Assembly (NCBI RefSeq): GCF_024679095.1
Contig: NC_066553.1
Location: 4,097,488-4,161,487 of the forward strand
Direction: 5' to 3'
DNA length: 64,000 nt
Source of the DNA: Eriocheir sinensis
Lineage: Eukaryota; Arthropoda; Malacostraca; Decapoda; Varunidae
A program made the translations under genes and the position numbers. Of this stretch, positions 11,004-27,512 are shown piece by piece (position 1 is the stretch's first letter; the number at the start of each line of letters is the position of its first letter). Under the pieces are notes generated by a model. That model worked only from the letters and a program-made list of their open reading frames with translations. It made no database searches and was not told the DNA's origin.

Positions 11004-11577
11004 AGGCCACATGCCCGGCGCCTCGTCCCAGTGTGCGGCGGGCAGGTCCTCCCCTTGTGGTCGGCGCTGGTTGATGCGTGCGTTGGGGAATAATGAGAGG
11101 TGAGAAGAGCCACGTCGCCCGCCAGGAGTGCCACCCCGCCCCAGGCCCGCCACTAATGACTCAATTCCTCACGCTGCAGCCCTCCCTACGTGCCTGCTGA
11201 CCTGCCTCGCTGTGTCATTACAAAACCGAGTGGCTGAGGAGGAGCGTAAGTAGGGGAGGCGAGGCTGCCGCTGGAGCAGTGCGGCAGGAAGGGAGAGCAT
11301 ACACCTGGTATGTGAGGGCAGCGGTGCGCGAGAGAGCCCGGCAAACACCTGGATCCTTGTGCTCAAATGTGGCCTTGGGATAATGCTGGCGGCGGGGACT
11401 ATATTATTATTTGCTCTTTGTGTGGGCATCAAGAGCTAAAACCTCACCATAAATGTTATAAGCAGTTTAATAAATAAATTTAAAAGTAGGATCGTGTTGT
11501 CTCAAAATGGTGTTCTGTTACAAATTAAAGCATTATCTGCAGGTTTTATGTGGGATGAACTCGTAATAAATAAATTA

Positions 11578-11578
<1 letters not shown>
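11001..11578. other. Unique DNA, GC-rich in its first part
   Basis: 11000-11350 is relatively GC-rich with several CpG. Frames are open on both strands, with no family recognised. Confidence 0.4.

Positions 11579-11644
<66 letters not shown>
11579..11644. repeat. (TG)n microsatellite, 66 bp
   Basis: Uninterrupted TG run. Confidence 0.98.
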
Positions 11645-11651
<7 letters not shown>

Positions 11652-11798
11652 GCGCGCCATTAGCGCGGCCAGGCGGAGCCCCTTCAAGTGTTTTCGGGGT
11701 AACACGACGTTCGTGAAAACCTCATGAGTAATGCGTCACCGCGGCCGCTCGCTGCAAATTCTGATTGTTTTTTAGCATCTTGTGACAGGGTTGTCAGA

Positions 11799-11801
<3 letters not shown>

Positions 11802-11857
<56 letters not shown>

Positions 11858-11892
11858 AAAAAAAGAGCCTAAACACACACACACACACACAC
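11802..11892. repeat. Compound microsatellite (TC)n - A10 - (AC)n
   Basis: TC run 11802-11854, then an A run and AC run 11873-11892. Confidence 0.97.
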
Positions 11893-12359
11893 TTCATACG
11901 TCATCACAACCCCGCACGGTGATGAATGACTGACGGTCTGGCGCCATTTACAACAATCAAGGCACCTCCCTCTTCCCGGCCATTGCCCTAACTTTCACTG
12001 CGCCCCGATCTGAAGCGTTAACGAGACTCTGACGTTGTGCAAAGGAAATAAAGTATATAATATAACACAAATGTCTTTTCCCATAACTTGAAATTACGGA
12101 GTTTTAAAATTAAGAGATGCTGATGAGGCTGAGAGGAGGAGGAGGAGGAGGAACAGAGGCAGGGGAGGCAAGGGAAAGGAACTAGGAAAGGTTTTAGAAA
12201 AGGAATTAATAAAGAGGGTTAGAAAAGGAATTAAGGAGGGGGAGGAGTGTAGAAGAGGAATTAATGGAAAGGAGTAGAAAAGAAATTAAGGAAGAGGGAT
12301 CAAAGAGAAATTCAAAAAGAGTGTAAGAAAATAAAACAAAAGACGCTAAAGAGGCTGAC
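11893..12359. other. Unique DNA, becoming purine-rich
   Basis: A short (GGA)n lies near 12131-12153. From 12170 on, AGAAAAGGAATTAA-like motifs recur without a strict period. Confidence 0.4.
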
Positions 12360-12955
12360 AAGACTGAAAAGGAGCTGTTTGGGTCGTCCCTGGATGCTCC
12401 TCTCCTACTTAACTTCCATCCATCCATTCCCTCCCAGCCCTTCCTCCTAACAGTGTGAAAAGAGGCAAAGGAAAGGGAAATCAAGAAGCAAGAGGGGTGA
12501 AAAGAGCCTATTTAATTCTCCCCTTCATGTTCCTTCCTCTCTTACCGTCCCTTCTTCCTAATTAAAGACAGGTGAAAGAAAGGGAAGTCAAGAATAAGTG
12601 AGAGGGATGCAGAAGAACCTGTTTGAGTTGTCCCTTCATGACCCTCGCCCCTCCCCACTTCCTTCTCTTCCTTCCTCCCCTCCCTTGCTTCCAGGCCGTG
12701 CAGAGACAGGTAAAGGAAGGGAAATGAAGGAGAAGTTAGAAGAGTGCAAAGGGACCTGTTTGAGGTGTCCCTTCATGGCCGGCACCTCCCCCCTCTTCTT
12801 CCTTCCCTTCCCTTCCTTGCTTCCAGGCCGTGCAGAGACAGGTAAAGGAAGGGAAATGAAGGAGAAGTTAGAAGAGTGCAAAGGGACCTGTTTGAGGTGT
12901 CCCTTCATGGCCGGCACCTCCCCCCTCTTCTTCCTTCCCTTCCCTTCCTTTGAGT
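12360..12955. repeat. Tandem array of about five ~130-bp units with graded identity
   Basis: Homologous points fall at about 12367 (AAAGGAGCTGTTTGGGTCG), 12500 (AAGAGCCTATTTAATTC), 12612 (AGAACCTGTTTGAGTTGTC), 12747 and 12879 (both GGGACCTGTTTGAGGTGTC). The last two units, 12687-12818 and 12819-12950, are essentially identical at 132 bp. The first three diverge progressively. Because 132 is a multiple of three, frames stay open on both strands across the duplicated units (12598-13161 plus, 12636-13145 minus). I read this as a repeat property, not a gene. Confidence 0.9.
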
Positions 12956-13226
12956 CGTGTGAACTCTTAATGAAAACAATATCAGAGGAGGATGTCGGGT
13001 TTATTACGCGAGACCAACACTTCCAGGCCCACGAAATGAGGAAAGTTGGCAACCAGACCCCGGCGTGTACAGCGATGAATGCGAGGGAGCAACTCTGTCT
13101 TCTTAAAATGGAAGTTTTGAAGTTGAAGTTATCTACCTTCCTCATGGGCTCCGAGGTGTAAGGAAACTAATTATGAAACTTTAAAGTATCGTCGAGTTGT
13201 TCCCAACGGCGCTTGAGAAAAAGAAT

Positions 13227-13579
13227 GTATAGAGTTTTGAAGAAGAGAATATGCAGTAGAAGAAATCGTTATTAGGACGTTGACAAGAATGATAGAAGTG
13301 ACATGTCGGGTAGCGTGGCTGATGTGAATGCCCTGCTGACCAAGAGGAAGGAAATTATAGTGGAGGAACGCCGTAAAAAAATATTAGAGGAGGCCAAAGT
13401 ATAGAGTTTTGAAGAAGAGAATATGCAGTAGGAGAAATCATTATCAGGACGTTGACAAGAATAATACAAGTGACATGTCGGGTAGCGTGGCCGAGGTGAA
13501 TGCCCTGACCAAGAGGAAGGAAATTATTGTGGAGAAACGCCGTAAAATATATATTAGAGATAAGTTTAGGGGGCCAAAG
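13227..13579 (+). repeat. Tandem duplication, two ~172-180 bp copies
   Basis: Both copies begin GTATAGAGTTTTGAAGAAG (13227 and 13399) and continue colinearly through GACGTTGACAAGAAT, ATGTCGGGTAGCGTGG and AAGAGGAAGGAAATTAT to CCAAAG. Differences are scattered substitutions, a 3-bp deletion (one CTG codon) in copy 2, and a diverged end with a small insertion. Confidence 0.9.
13276..13398 (+). CDS. Candidate exon, copy 1 (unrecognised protein)
   Basis: This is a 41-codon open stretch read from GACGTTGAC. It includes SDMSGSVADVNALL and then a charged, probably helical stretch (TKRKEIIVEERRKKILEEAK). It is bounded by an acceptor-like TTATTAG at 13269-13275 and a donor-like AAA/GTATAG at 13398. 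The frame has a stop (TAG) just before the proposed acceptor, so it needs splicing to be expressed. I do not recognise the family. The alternative is that it is simply part of a tandemly duplicated non-coding segment. Confidence 0.25.
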
Positions 13580-13615
13580 CTAGTGACACAAGGGAGGTAT
13601 CAGCAGCGTGTGTGA
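13448..13615 (+). CDS. Candidate exon, copy 2 (unrecognised protein)
   Basis: This duplicate of the 13276 stretch follows a 49-bp interval that starts GTATAG and ends TATCAG, which would make a minimal intron in phase 0. The frame has D-to-N, R-to-T, D-to-E and E-to-K changes, two synonymous changes and one in-frame codon loss. It then diverges and ends at TGA (13613-13615). The frame-preserving deletion hints at constraint, but four amino-acid changes against two silent ones do not. Confidence 0.22.
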   Translation, partial: DVDKNNTSDMSGSVAEVNALTKRKEIIVEKRRKIYIRDKFRGPKLVTQGRYQQRV

Positions 13616-14690
13616 AGCGAAGGATCTCCCAAGAGTCAGAAAAAAAGTAGTTTAAAGGAAGATAAATAAAAGATGAAAAATATGAAAAAAAACACCAACT
13701 TTGATGCATTTAAAAGTCAAAATGTTACATATGTTTCAGGTATATGCCTACTTTGAATAAACAAATTAATAAGTAGATAAATAAATTAAAATATACACAC
13801 TTTTTTTTATGAGGAATTAAAAACCTGAGGGTACAAAAAGGAATTCAAATAAACATATTCAGGGGTTCAAAACTTGGAACTATTTTTCTGTTTTTATCTT
13901 CTTCAGCCATGTCAACATTTTAAGAGAGCGATGAGGCGAGTGTGTGAACTTAAATAAATTTCCGCACAGACTGTCTTTCTTTTTCTCTCCACCTTGTAAA
14001 TTAGGCGACGGAATATCCTCTTGCCAAGTTATAATTTTATTAATCGCAAGGAAGGGGAAATTTTTCTTAATAAAGTTGTGAACATTTTCCTCATTAGCTT
14101 CCATATTCTCCATATTATCTTGGTGTTACAATCTTACGGTACATCCCTTCGTGGATTTACATACATACATTTTCTTTAATTTTCATTCCTTTGAGGCAAT
14201 ACTTTTACTTCTCTCTATTAATGCACAAAGGGATATCTTTTTGTAATCAGACTTTGACGTGACCAGACGAAACAAACACACAAATGGGAAAGAGAGGATG
14301 ACAGACAGACTAACAAAAACAGGCTGACAGACATACACACACACACACTAACACACGGACAGATACAACCAGAAATACACAAAACAGATACACACACAAA
14401 CCGACAATAATTATATATGTGTGAGTGTGTGTGTGAGTGCTTGTATGTATGCATATGTGTGTCTACCTGTGTGTGTGTGTGTGAATGTGTGCGCGCGCCA
14501 GGTGTGCGGTGAATGAATTAGGCGTCATTATACATGATAAGCAACCTAATGAAGGAACAAGGGCCTCTGTGACGTGGGATAGCGGCGGCCGAATGGAGGC
14601 GTTAATGGGAGACAGAGGCTGCTGACGGATTAGATAGGTCTGATTGGAGGAGACGGAGTTAACCAATCCTGCGAGGAGAGATAGAGGCAA
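13616..14690. other. AT-rich unique DNA with cryptic CA repeats
   Basis: No exon is recognised. Interrupted CA/CAGA motifs (14300-14400) and GTGT motifs (14415-14500) flank a small AT-rich centre. Confidence 0.45.
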
Positions 14691-14693
14691 TAC

Positions 14694-16966
<2,273 letters not shown>

Positions 16967-17132
16967 TCTGTGCCTCCTTATAATGTAGTCTCTGATAATA
17001 CTGGCTCTTTTTCCCTCCTTCCCTCTCTCTCTTTCCCTCTCTCTCCCTCCTTCCTTCCTTCCCTCTCTCTCTCTCCCTCCTTTTCTCCTTTCCTCTCATT
17101 CTTCTCTGCCTCTGATAGCGCCTCTGTACCAC

Positions 17133-17135
<3 letters not shown>

Positions 17136-17221
<86 letters not shown>
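17136..17221. repeat. (AG)n microsatellite, 86 bp
   Basis: Uninterrupted AG run. The 170 bp between it and the previous (AG)n is mainly CT-rich on the same strand (CCCTCTCTCTCTTTCCCTC-like, 17010-17100), so an intramolecular hairpin is possible. Confidence 0.98.
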
Positions 17222-17225
<4 letters not shown>

Positions 17226-17360
17226 ATGGCCTTCAGAGGGCGTCCGGAAGGCTGTTGGTGTCCCAGGTGTCATCTTAGAGGTGTTGGGTGACAGGTAGAG
17301 AAACATACACTTTCACTTTTTGGTTTGGTTAAGTTTGTTTGTTTTTTCACTTTTTGGGGC

Positions 17361-17408
<48 letters not shown>
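17361..17408. repeat. (GTA)n microsatellite, 48 bp
   Basis: Uninterrupted GTA/TAG triplets. Confidence 0.97.
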
Positions 17409-17502
17409 TGCCGTTGGAAAAGATGATACCACTTCCCTGTTCCAAACTCTACATCAAACTAACACGTACTCTCGGCATCACAAACTTTAAGAACGGTTAT
17501 AT

Positions 17503-17885
17503 GATATTTTCTATGACTAAACCAATTCACAAAAGATACCATGACAAAGGGAGGAAGAGGAGAAGAGGAGGAGGAGAAGAGTGATAGAGAGGTAGCTTAA
17601 CCCCTTGGATGCTGATTTCCTACAAGAAGACATCACCAAGCTACAGGAGTGGAACAAAAAGTGGCTGCTGCAATTCAGTGAAGAAAAATGTGAGGCCATA
17701 CATCTTGGGAGGGGAAATCCAACATACCAATACCACATGGGAAACACTCCAATACCCACCACAGAGCCACAGAAAGACCTGGGAGCATATGTTACCAGGC
17801 TACCAGTGAAGGCGAAATCCGTGCCAATCGCAGCGGACGGGTTAACATTTTCTATGATAAGATATATTCGCAAGAGATATAGTGA
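17503..17885. repeat. Imperfect direct repeat flanking the LINE fragment
   Basis: ATTTTCTATGA followed by about 36 similar bases occurs at 17503-17550 and again at 17848-17895, roughly 70 percent identical by eye. It lies on either side of the reverse transcriptase fragment. It is far too long and diverged for a target-site duplication and may be an older repeat into which the LINE inserted. Confidence 0.4.
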
Positions 17886-17889
17886 CTGA
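17605..17889 (+). pseudogene. Non-LTR retrotransposon reverse transcriptase fragment
   Basis: The frame from about 17605 to 17800 reads DADFLQEDITKLQEWN, KKWLLQFSEEKCEAIHLGRG, NPTYQYHMGNTPIP and EPQKDLGAYV. The spacing L..DI..L..W...W.L.F...KC....LG, followed by a KDLG.YV element, is the hallmark of the region just after the YxDD box in LINE reverse transcriptases. Neither the YxDD box nor the rest of the domain is visible upstream or downstream, so this is a dead, short relic. It does not overlap in content with the Jockey-like relic at 23.2 kb, so it may come from a different LINE. Confidence 0.8.
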
Positions 17890-17895
17890 GGGATG

Positions 17896-18427
17896 CTTAT
17901 CTGCCTTTACTTCAGGGCGGCGTTTCGAGTGTTTACCCAAGGCCGCCAGTGGACAGCTTCGCCATGATGTAACCCAGCTTCCCAAACAGCAGTCATTCGC
18001 GTGTTGCATGCTAATGTTGCGGGCCATGAGCAGGAAAGGGCCATCAGCAGGGTCGTATAGCAGACTAACCTCCATATTCACACGGCCATTCCCACCTGTC
18101 ACGAGCACGGGCCAAATACCGCAGTCGGACCTAAAACTGTCATAAACCTCGACCACGGAGCCTTGGGGAGGGGCGGCGGAGAGGGAGATGAGGAGACCAG
18201 CAGTGTAGTGTTGGGCGCCCTATGGCAAAGCGACGGAGGTAGGGATGGACGTAGTAAAGGGAAGTAAGGGAGGGAAGGAGACAAGATAAAGGGAAGGAAG
18301 GGAGGGAAGGAGACGTGCCCAAATCTATTAATCATTTGGTCATGTACCGCGCTTGAATTATGCATCCCTCCTACGACTTAATTACATCCATTGCGTGAGT
18401 CTGGTGTTAGTGAAGATGGTGATTGTG
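17896..18427. other. Unique DNA without recognisable gene
   Basis: GGAAGGGAGGGAAGGAGAC occurs twice near 18265-18315. Frames are open on both strands over 17880-18160 with no family signature. Confidence 0.4.
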
Positions 18428-18470
<43 letters not shown>

Positions 18471-18570
18471 CAGAAGCAGCAGCAGTAGTGGTAGTAATAG
18501 TAGCTGTAATAGTTAGCCGTAGTCGTGGTCACAGTCGTAGTAATCGTAGTCGTAGTAGTATAAATCGCAG
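18428..18570. repeat. (TAG)n microsatellite with degenerate extension
   Basis: Perfect TAG run 18428-18470, then interrupted GTAGTCGTAGTAATCGTAG-like sequence to about 18570. Confidence 0.93.
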
Positions 18571-18881
18571 TCCTCGTGGTAGTAGTCGTAATGAACGTGG
18601 TCGCGCCTCGCTTGAGAGTCGTGCACGCGGAAAAAAAGAGAGTCCTGTGGTCGGCCGAGGAGAGCACACAGACTTCATCAACATAATGAGCGGGTGGGAG
18701 GCGCCGCTAGCCACTCTCCATGCTAATGAAGCGTTATCGAGGCAGCTACTCCTCCGCGGCGCCTCATCCCCCGCTCTGCTATCTGTCCGGCAGCCTCGAC
18801 ACTATGCTGGGCCACAGGTTTTCCCTCTCTCTTATATTGAGTGACTTGGTACTCTATTTTATATTGTCTATAGAGTTACTT
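18571..18881. other. Unique, moderately GC-rich DNA
   Basis: No gene is recognised. A plus-strand frame crosses from the TAG repeat to 18844 with no identifiable domain. Confidence 0.4.
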
Positions 18882-19105
18882 GGGTCGGTATTGTCAAACG
18901 CTTGCACCCCTCACATCAACTACTTCCAAATGCCGAAAATGAGATCAGTTGGGTTTTAAGAGTGTTTTTTTAGGTTCATTGTAAAGAAGAGGAGTTAGAC
19001 TACCAGAAAGGTCATAAAACTATCCCAGGAAATGCCCCAAACTCCCATTTTAAAGTCTTGTCGAATATGTGGACTTGGACGACGAAATATTTAAAAATGT
19101 GGGCC
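18882..19105 (+). mobile_element. TIR-230 element (MITE-like), copy 3
   Basis: A diverged copy. Left end GGGTCGGTATTGTCAAACGC, right end AAATATTTAAAAATGTGGGCC. Internal landmarks include CATCAACTACTTCCAAATGC, GTTTTTTTAGGTTCATTG, GGTCATAAAACTATCCCAGG and CTTGTCGAATATGTGGACTT. Confidence 0.7.
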
Positions 19106-19945
19106 TTAGCATCTGCCTGTCTTCATCATTTTGTATTCTTTTATATCCTTTACAGGTTAAGTGATCTCTATAGTGTCTCATTTAAGTCAATCTGTGTCCT
19201 TTATTAACATCTACGTGTCTTATGGAACACTTATTTTCTCACTCGCCTATCATTTAAAATTACCGAGGTACTTGTTCTTCATAATCCGACTCTTATGTAC
19301 CGTCCATCCGTGCTTTTAACTATAAATAAGAGTTACCATAATTTATCTTCTCCAAGTTTCCCAGAGGAGAGGATGAACGACCTCTAGGGTAGTGTCCTAA
19401 TATGCTTGTCTGTCCTTGCCTATTACATATTATCAGAAAAATATGAGTTGCATTTCATTCTGATAAGCAGGGCACGCCGACTCTTCATGCTGGACAAGTA
19501 ATACAGTAAATTTGCCTCCTGAAAGCATGCCACGAGAAAGGAAATTGCAGACAGTCTTTTGTTTTGAGATAAGCAACCGAAACTGGGTCGACTCACTCTC
19601 ACTTCTGCGCAACTATGCAATGATGATAACTTTCCTTGTATCAATTAACTCTGACATTAATGGTGCCTGCAGTGTTGTAGCAGGTAGTAATGGCCGCAAT
19701 ACCTTAACATTTTAAAGGGCCGTATCGGGAACACACAGAATTTCGTCGAGTTCAACTTTCTGCCTTAATCGGTTGGGTAGGCTGAGTGAGGGCCGGCGAG
19801 GGGCGAGCGTGTCACCAGTGGCGGGAAACGAGGCCTCAACACTACACAGAAATGGAACGAAATCGTCGAATATTCGGAAAAACAGCAACAGAGGAGTGGA
19901 AGTCAGGGTCGCCCCAAATGATCCCTGAGGAACATTTGCCGAACT
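19106..19945. other. Unique DNA without recognisable gene
   Basis: AT-rich to mixed sequence with no tandem structure or recognised exon. Confidence 0.4.
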
Positions 19946-20640
19946 TCTCTTCTTCCTCCTCCTCCTCCTCCTCCTCCTTCTCCTTCTCTTCCTTCTTGTG
20001 CTTCTCCTTCTCCTCTTTCTCATTCTCCTCTTTCTCCTTCTCATTCTCCTCTTTTTGCTGCTTCTTCATATCTTCCTGCTTCTCTTTTTCCTCTTCGTCC
20101 TCTTTCTCCTTCTTCTTCCTCCTCCTCCTCCTCTTCTTCCTCCTCCTCATCTCCGATATGTTCTCATTTGCTTAAAACCCTTGTCAGCGTGCACCTTTCC
20201 TTTCCTCCCTTTCTTCCTTCCTTCCTTCCTTCCTTCCCTATCTCTCCTAATATCCGCCGGTCTCCCTCTCCCCCTTACCTTACCGACGCTCAATTACATC
20301 CACGGCCATCGTTCTCTCTTCTTTACATTCTTTCCTCGCAAGTTTTTTCTACCACTGCAATTCACGAACTCCTACTCGGCCTTATGTATGAGCTCTCCTT
20401 GGTTCACGCTCTCCCCCTCTTCCTCTTTCTCTCTCTTCAACTCCAGGCTTTCCTCCCTCCTTCCCTCCATCTCTCGCTATCACTCAGCGCCTCGCCTTCT
20501 CTCCGTTTCACTCCGCTCTCCATCACTTCTTAATCTTCCAAGCTTTCTCTGGTTTTCCTCAAGTCATTACCTTCCTATTCCACGCTCTCATTCACTCGGT
20601 TCTCTTCCTCCCTTCCCTCCTCACTCACTGCCTGGATATT
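19946..20640. repeat. Polypyrimidine tract, (TCC/TTC)n then CCTTCCTT-rich
   Basis: TCC/TTCTCC-like triplets (19946-20155), CTTCCTTCCTTCC (20210-20240), then C/T-biased sequence. Low-complexity frames on both strands are not genes. Confidence 0.85.
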
Positions 20641-20983
20641 AAGTGGCTAAAACCTCGACTTTCCCGGATTAGCCTCAAGACTGAACGTTGACTTTTTTTA
20701 TGGTATATTTTTGTCAGTTATAAATCCACGTTGTTCTTTCTTTTAAATGTGTGAAGAATTGAAGACAAAGAGCGCTCAGGGAGACTTTTGATGGCCTTAG
20801 TAGGTGTTTTATATAGTGATTTATATGTACCAGACTGACTGACTGACTGACTGACTGGCCGACTCGGGATGATAATATATGCAATGAATGAATGAATGTA
20901 TTAATGATGATTAGGTGAATGGAATGGCAGGAGAGCAAACATATCATCAATAACTCAGTCAGATTTTCGCATATTTAAATGGA
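20641..20983. other. Unique DNA with a short (GACT)n
   Basis: Five to six GACT repeats at about 20832-20857 and (AATG)n at about 20882-20898. Otherwise nothing recognised. Confidence 0.6.
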
Positions 20984-22429
<1,446 letters not shown>

Positions 22430-22935
22430 TCCTTTCAGGACGACGCCAAAACGATGTTACGGCGCCATCGGGCCGATCATCCCCGCCACACGGCCCAGCA
22501 AAGCCTCCAGTAAACCGTTCCTCGGAGGGCCGGACGCTGGTGGCCGTCCTCTCGTAGGTTTTTGCCGCTCCCTTCTCGCCCACCGGAAATTGAATTTGCG
22601 AGACAACTGGAGCAACCACCTTTAGCGAAGGACGTAGCACGGCGGAAATTATTTTTCCTTGGTGTACAGGAGTCCAGATGGCGAGGCCAATGGGTCGCGT
22701 GCGGCGGGCGGCCGGAGCTTTATCGCTGAGCCGCGGTGCTGAGCGCCGCCCGCTGCTGGACGGCAGCTGTAAATTGGAATTTTGTGCGCTGGCGAGTGTT
22801 GTTGTGGCCAGTGACTCCTCGGCGGCTGCGGCGGTGATGGCCCTCCGGGCCGCGCCGCCCATAAATTGGACGGACGTTGTGGCCGCGCGGCCCCGCCACC
22901 GGCAGACGCCCCAAAGGCCCTCCAGGCGGAGTAAT
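22430..22935. other. GC- and CpG-rich island beside (TA)n
   Basis: About 500 bp with many CG dinucleotides (for example GGCGCCATCGGGCC near 22460 and GCGTGCGGCGGGCGG near 22698). It is flanked immediately downstream by ~210 bp of pure TA. Frames are open on both strands (alanine/arginine-rich), so coding potential cannot be judged. It may be a CpG island or a GC-rich exon of an unseen gene. Confidence 0.45.
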
Positions 22936-22947
22936 TTATTATATTCT

Positions 22948-23165
<218 letters not shown>

Positions 23166-23194
23166 CCACAGTGTGTGTGTGGATACAGATGAAA

Positions 23195-24196
23195 TGTACA
23201 AACCTGGCCAACGTTTCACTTTCCGTATCAGCTCCAGTCTACACTTACAGGAGCTGTGCTTCCCTCGTCAAACTATTTCGCCTCTGCCTTTCAACATCTA
23301 CCTTTCCTTCCTGCTGGAAGTACGCCGACACACAGCCTACGCCTAAGAAAGGTCACCATTCTATCCCCTCAAACGTACGGCCAATGGCTTTACTTTCTTG
23401 CCTTTCGAAAGTTTTTGAAACAGTTCTTAAAAGAGAGTTCTTGAGCAACAGATTTCAACCTTTTTCCTGATCACCAGTTCGGATCCCGCACGTGGCATCT
23501 TACCGGTGATCTTGCCCTCCTGACGGACTCCTGGTCATCCTCTCTTAGCCATAAAACTTTTATATCTTGAAAGCTTCTGATGAAATTTAACAAAAAATAT
23601 TTGCTTTCTAAATTACCCTCCTACGTATTTATTCCCTCTCTCTGTACTTTATCTCCAGTTTCCTTTTAGGCCGATCTTTCTCTGCTGTGGTAGACGGTCA
23701 CTGTTCTCCCCCAGATCAGGTTCCTGGAGGTTCGACATTCTGTATCGTCTACATCAATTATTTTCCCACTCCCAGATGCCATCCACATACAAGGGCCTTG
23801 ACCCTCCCTCTATGGAACATACATCCCAAGCATTTCTTTTGGACACGGTAGAGTCAAAGGCTTTTCGTCTCATTAGTTCTCTTCCTCTTAGCAACTGTCT
23901 TCTACATCTATATATCGACTGCAGTGCTGCTTCCCTTTCTATCATCCATCTATATTTTCACGATAACTGCTCTTCTGAATATTGCAACTGCATGCCTCCC
24001 AACACTTCTGCGCCCTCACTGCACGCGACCTCGTCTGTATTTCCTCTTCCGACGACTTGGTCGCTTTCAAGAGGAGATTATCACAGACTGAAGTCGAGGG
24101 TCCTATGTGGCTTCTCTTGGATATACCCTCTTCACAGAGGCAAGGTTATTTTTACCTTTTGTTTCCCCTAAGGGCTGCCTCCTTTGATGTAGAAAA
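23195..24196 (+). pseudogene. Decayed Jockey-like LINE: two reverse transcriptase pieces, C-terminal region and 3' tail
   Basis: Piece 1 (to 23470) reads [40 protein letters not shown] and [17 protein letters not shown], matching the PxPKKG...NxRPI...K.FE start of a non-LTR reverse transcriptase. A +1 shift near 23465, beside a T run, continues as DHQFGSRTWHLTGDL and DSWSSSLS. Piece 2 (about 23660-23760) has FLLGRSFSAVVDGHCS then GGSTFCIVYINY. The catalytic YxDD region is missing. The sequence jumps at about 23775 to the C-terminal region (MEHTSQAFLLDTVESKAFRL, CNCMPPN) and ends with GGGCTGCCTCCTTTGATGT and an A-rich end at 24196. This tail resembles the GCTT family 3' end. The copy has stops, frameshifts and an internal deletion and is clearly dead. 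Confidence 0.85.

Positions 24197-26486
<2,290 letters not shown>

Positions 26487-26540
<54 letters not shown>
26487..26540. repeat. (CA)n microsatellite, 54 bp
   Basis: Uninterrupted CA run. Confidence 0.97.
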
Positions 26541-26543
<3 letters not shown>

Positions 26544-27149
26544 AAAGTCAATTAAAGGGAAAAAGGGTCATTGAAGGCGCAAAAAGAACACAGCATTACC
26601 AGGCCTTACCCTTCCGCTATGGCAAGAACACCACTTTTGTGAGGATCGGAAATAAGAAGTTACGGGGAAGGAGGAGGAAGAGGAGGAGGAGGAGGAGGCT
26701 CAAATATCCGTGTGGCGGCGGGTGATGTGGCTCTGGCGTGGGAGTGTGGCCTCTGCAGCGTCACACCAAGAGACACTTTTTACCCTCCCCCGCAATCATG
26801 GCAACCCGGCGACTCCTTAACGAAAACTGCGCAATCTCGTGTTATGCTAATCATCCCAACGGGGGCGGAATTAAGACAGTTCACGGCAGGGGGCGAGCTA
26901 GCGGCGGGGCGAGATGGGGAGAACAGTCGGGGGGTAGAGAAAGAGAGAGGAAGGAGAGGATAGGAAGGGTGTGGAGCAAGGAGACAGAGAGGGGGAGTTG
27001 GGAGGGAGGAAGGGCTGGGGAGAGAGTTGATGTGGTGGGGGAGCAAGTAAAGAGAATATTAGGTAAGGTGGAATGGGGTTAAGAAAGGTGGGAGGTTACG
27101 GAGGGGGAAGGAAGAATGTTGGAAAAAAGAATAGTTAAGACGGGGAGGG
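26541..27149. other. Unique DNA becoming purine-rich
   Basis: (GGA)n near 26669-26698. From 26930 the plus strand is strongly G/A biased. Frames on both strands lack family features. Confidence 0.45.
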
Positions 27150-27512
27150 AGGATTCATGGTGTGGTTGAAAGAGAAAATGGGTTGGGAAAGTTAGATGAA
27201 AATGGGAACTTATACAAACAGGAAAATGGTCCACGAAGAGACAAGAGGAGGGAAATGGTCCACGAAGAGACAAGAGGAGGGAGGATTCATGGTGTGGTTG
27301 AAAGAGAAAATGGGTTGGGAAAATGGGAACTTATACAAACAGGAAAATGGTCCACGAAGAGACAAGAAGTTAGAACACAGGGGAATAAACAAGGTTCCGG
27401 GAAGAGAGGAGATTGGCACACAAAGAAACAAGGAAATGGGACATGGTTAGATACAAGACTGCGAGAAGAGAAAATAAAAAACGTTGGTAGATAAAATAAC
27501 ATACGAGTAACA
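27150..27512 (+). repeat. Local duplication, copy A (contains an internal ~130 bp tandem repeat)
   Basis: GAGGATTCATGGTGTGGTTG begins two adjacent units at about 27148 and 27282. Each runs through AAAATGGGTTGGGAAA and AACAGGAAAATGGTCCACG. The second continues through AGAGGAGATTGGCACACAAA and ATAAAATAACATACGAGTAA. The latter portion reappears at 29060-29282. Confidence 0.85.

Noticed and set aside
12598..13161. 187-residue plus-strand protein containing a duplicated cysteine-bearing unit
   Set aside because: It consists of the 132-bp tandem DNA repeat, and the opposite strand is open over the same span. No domain.
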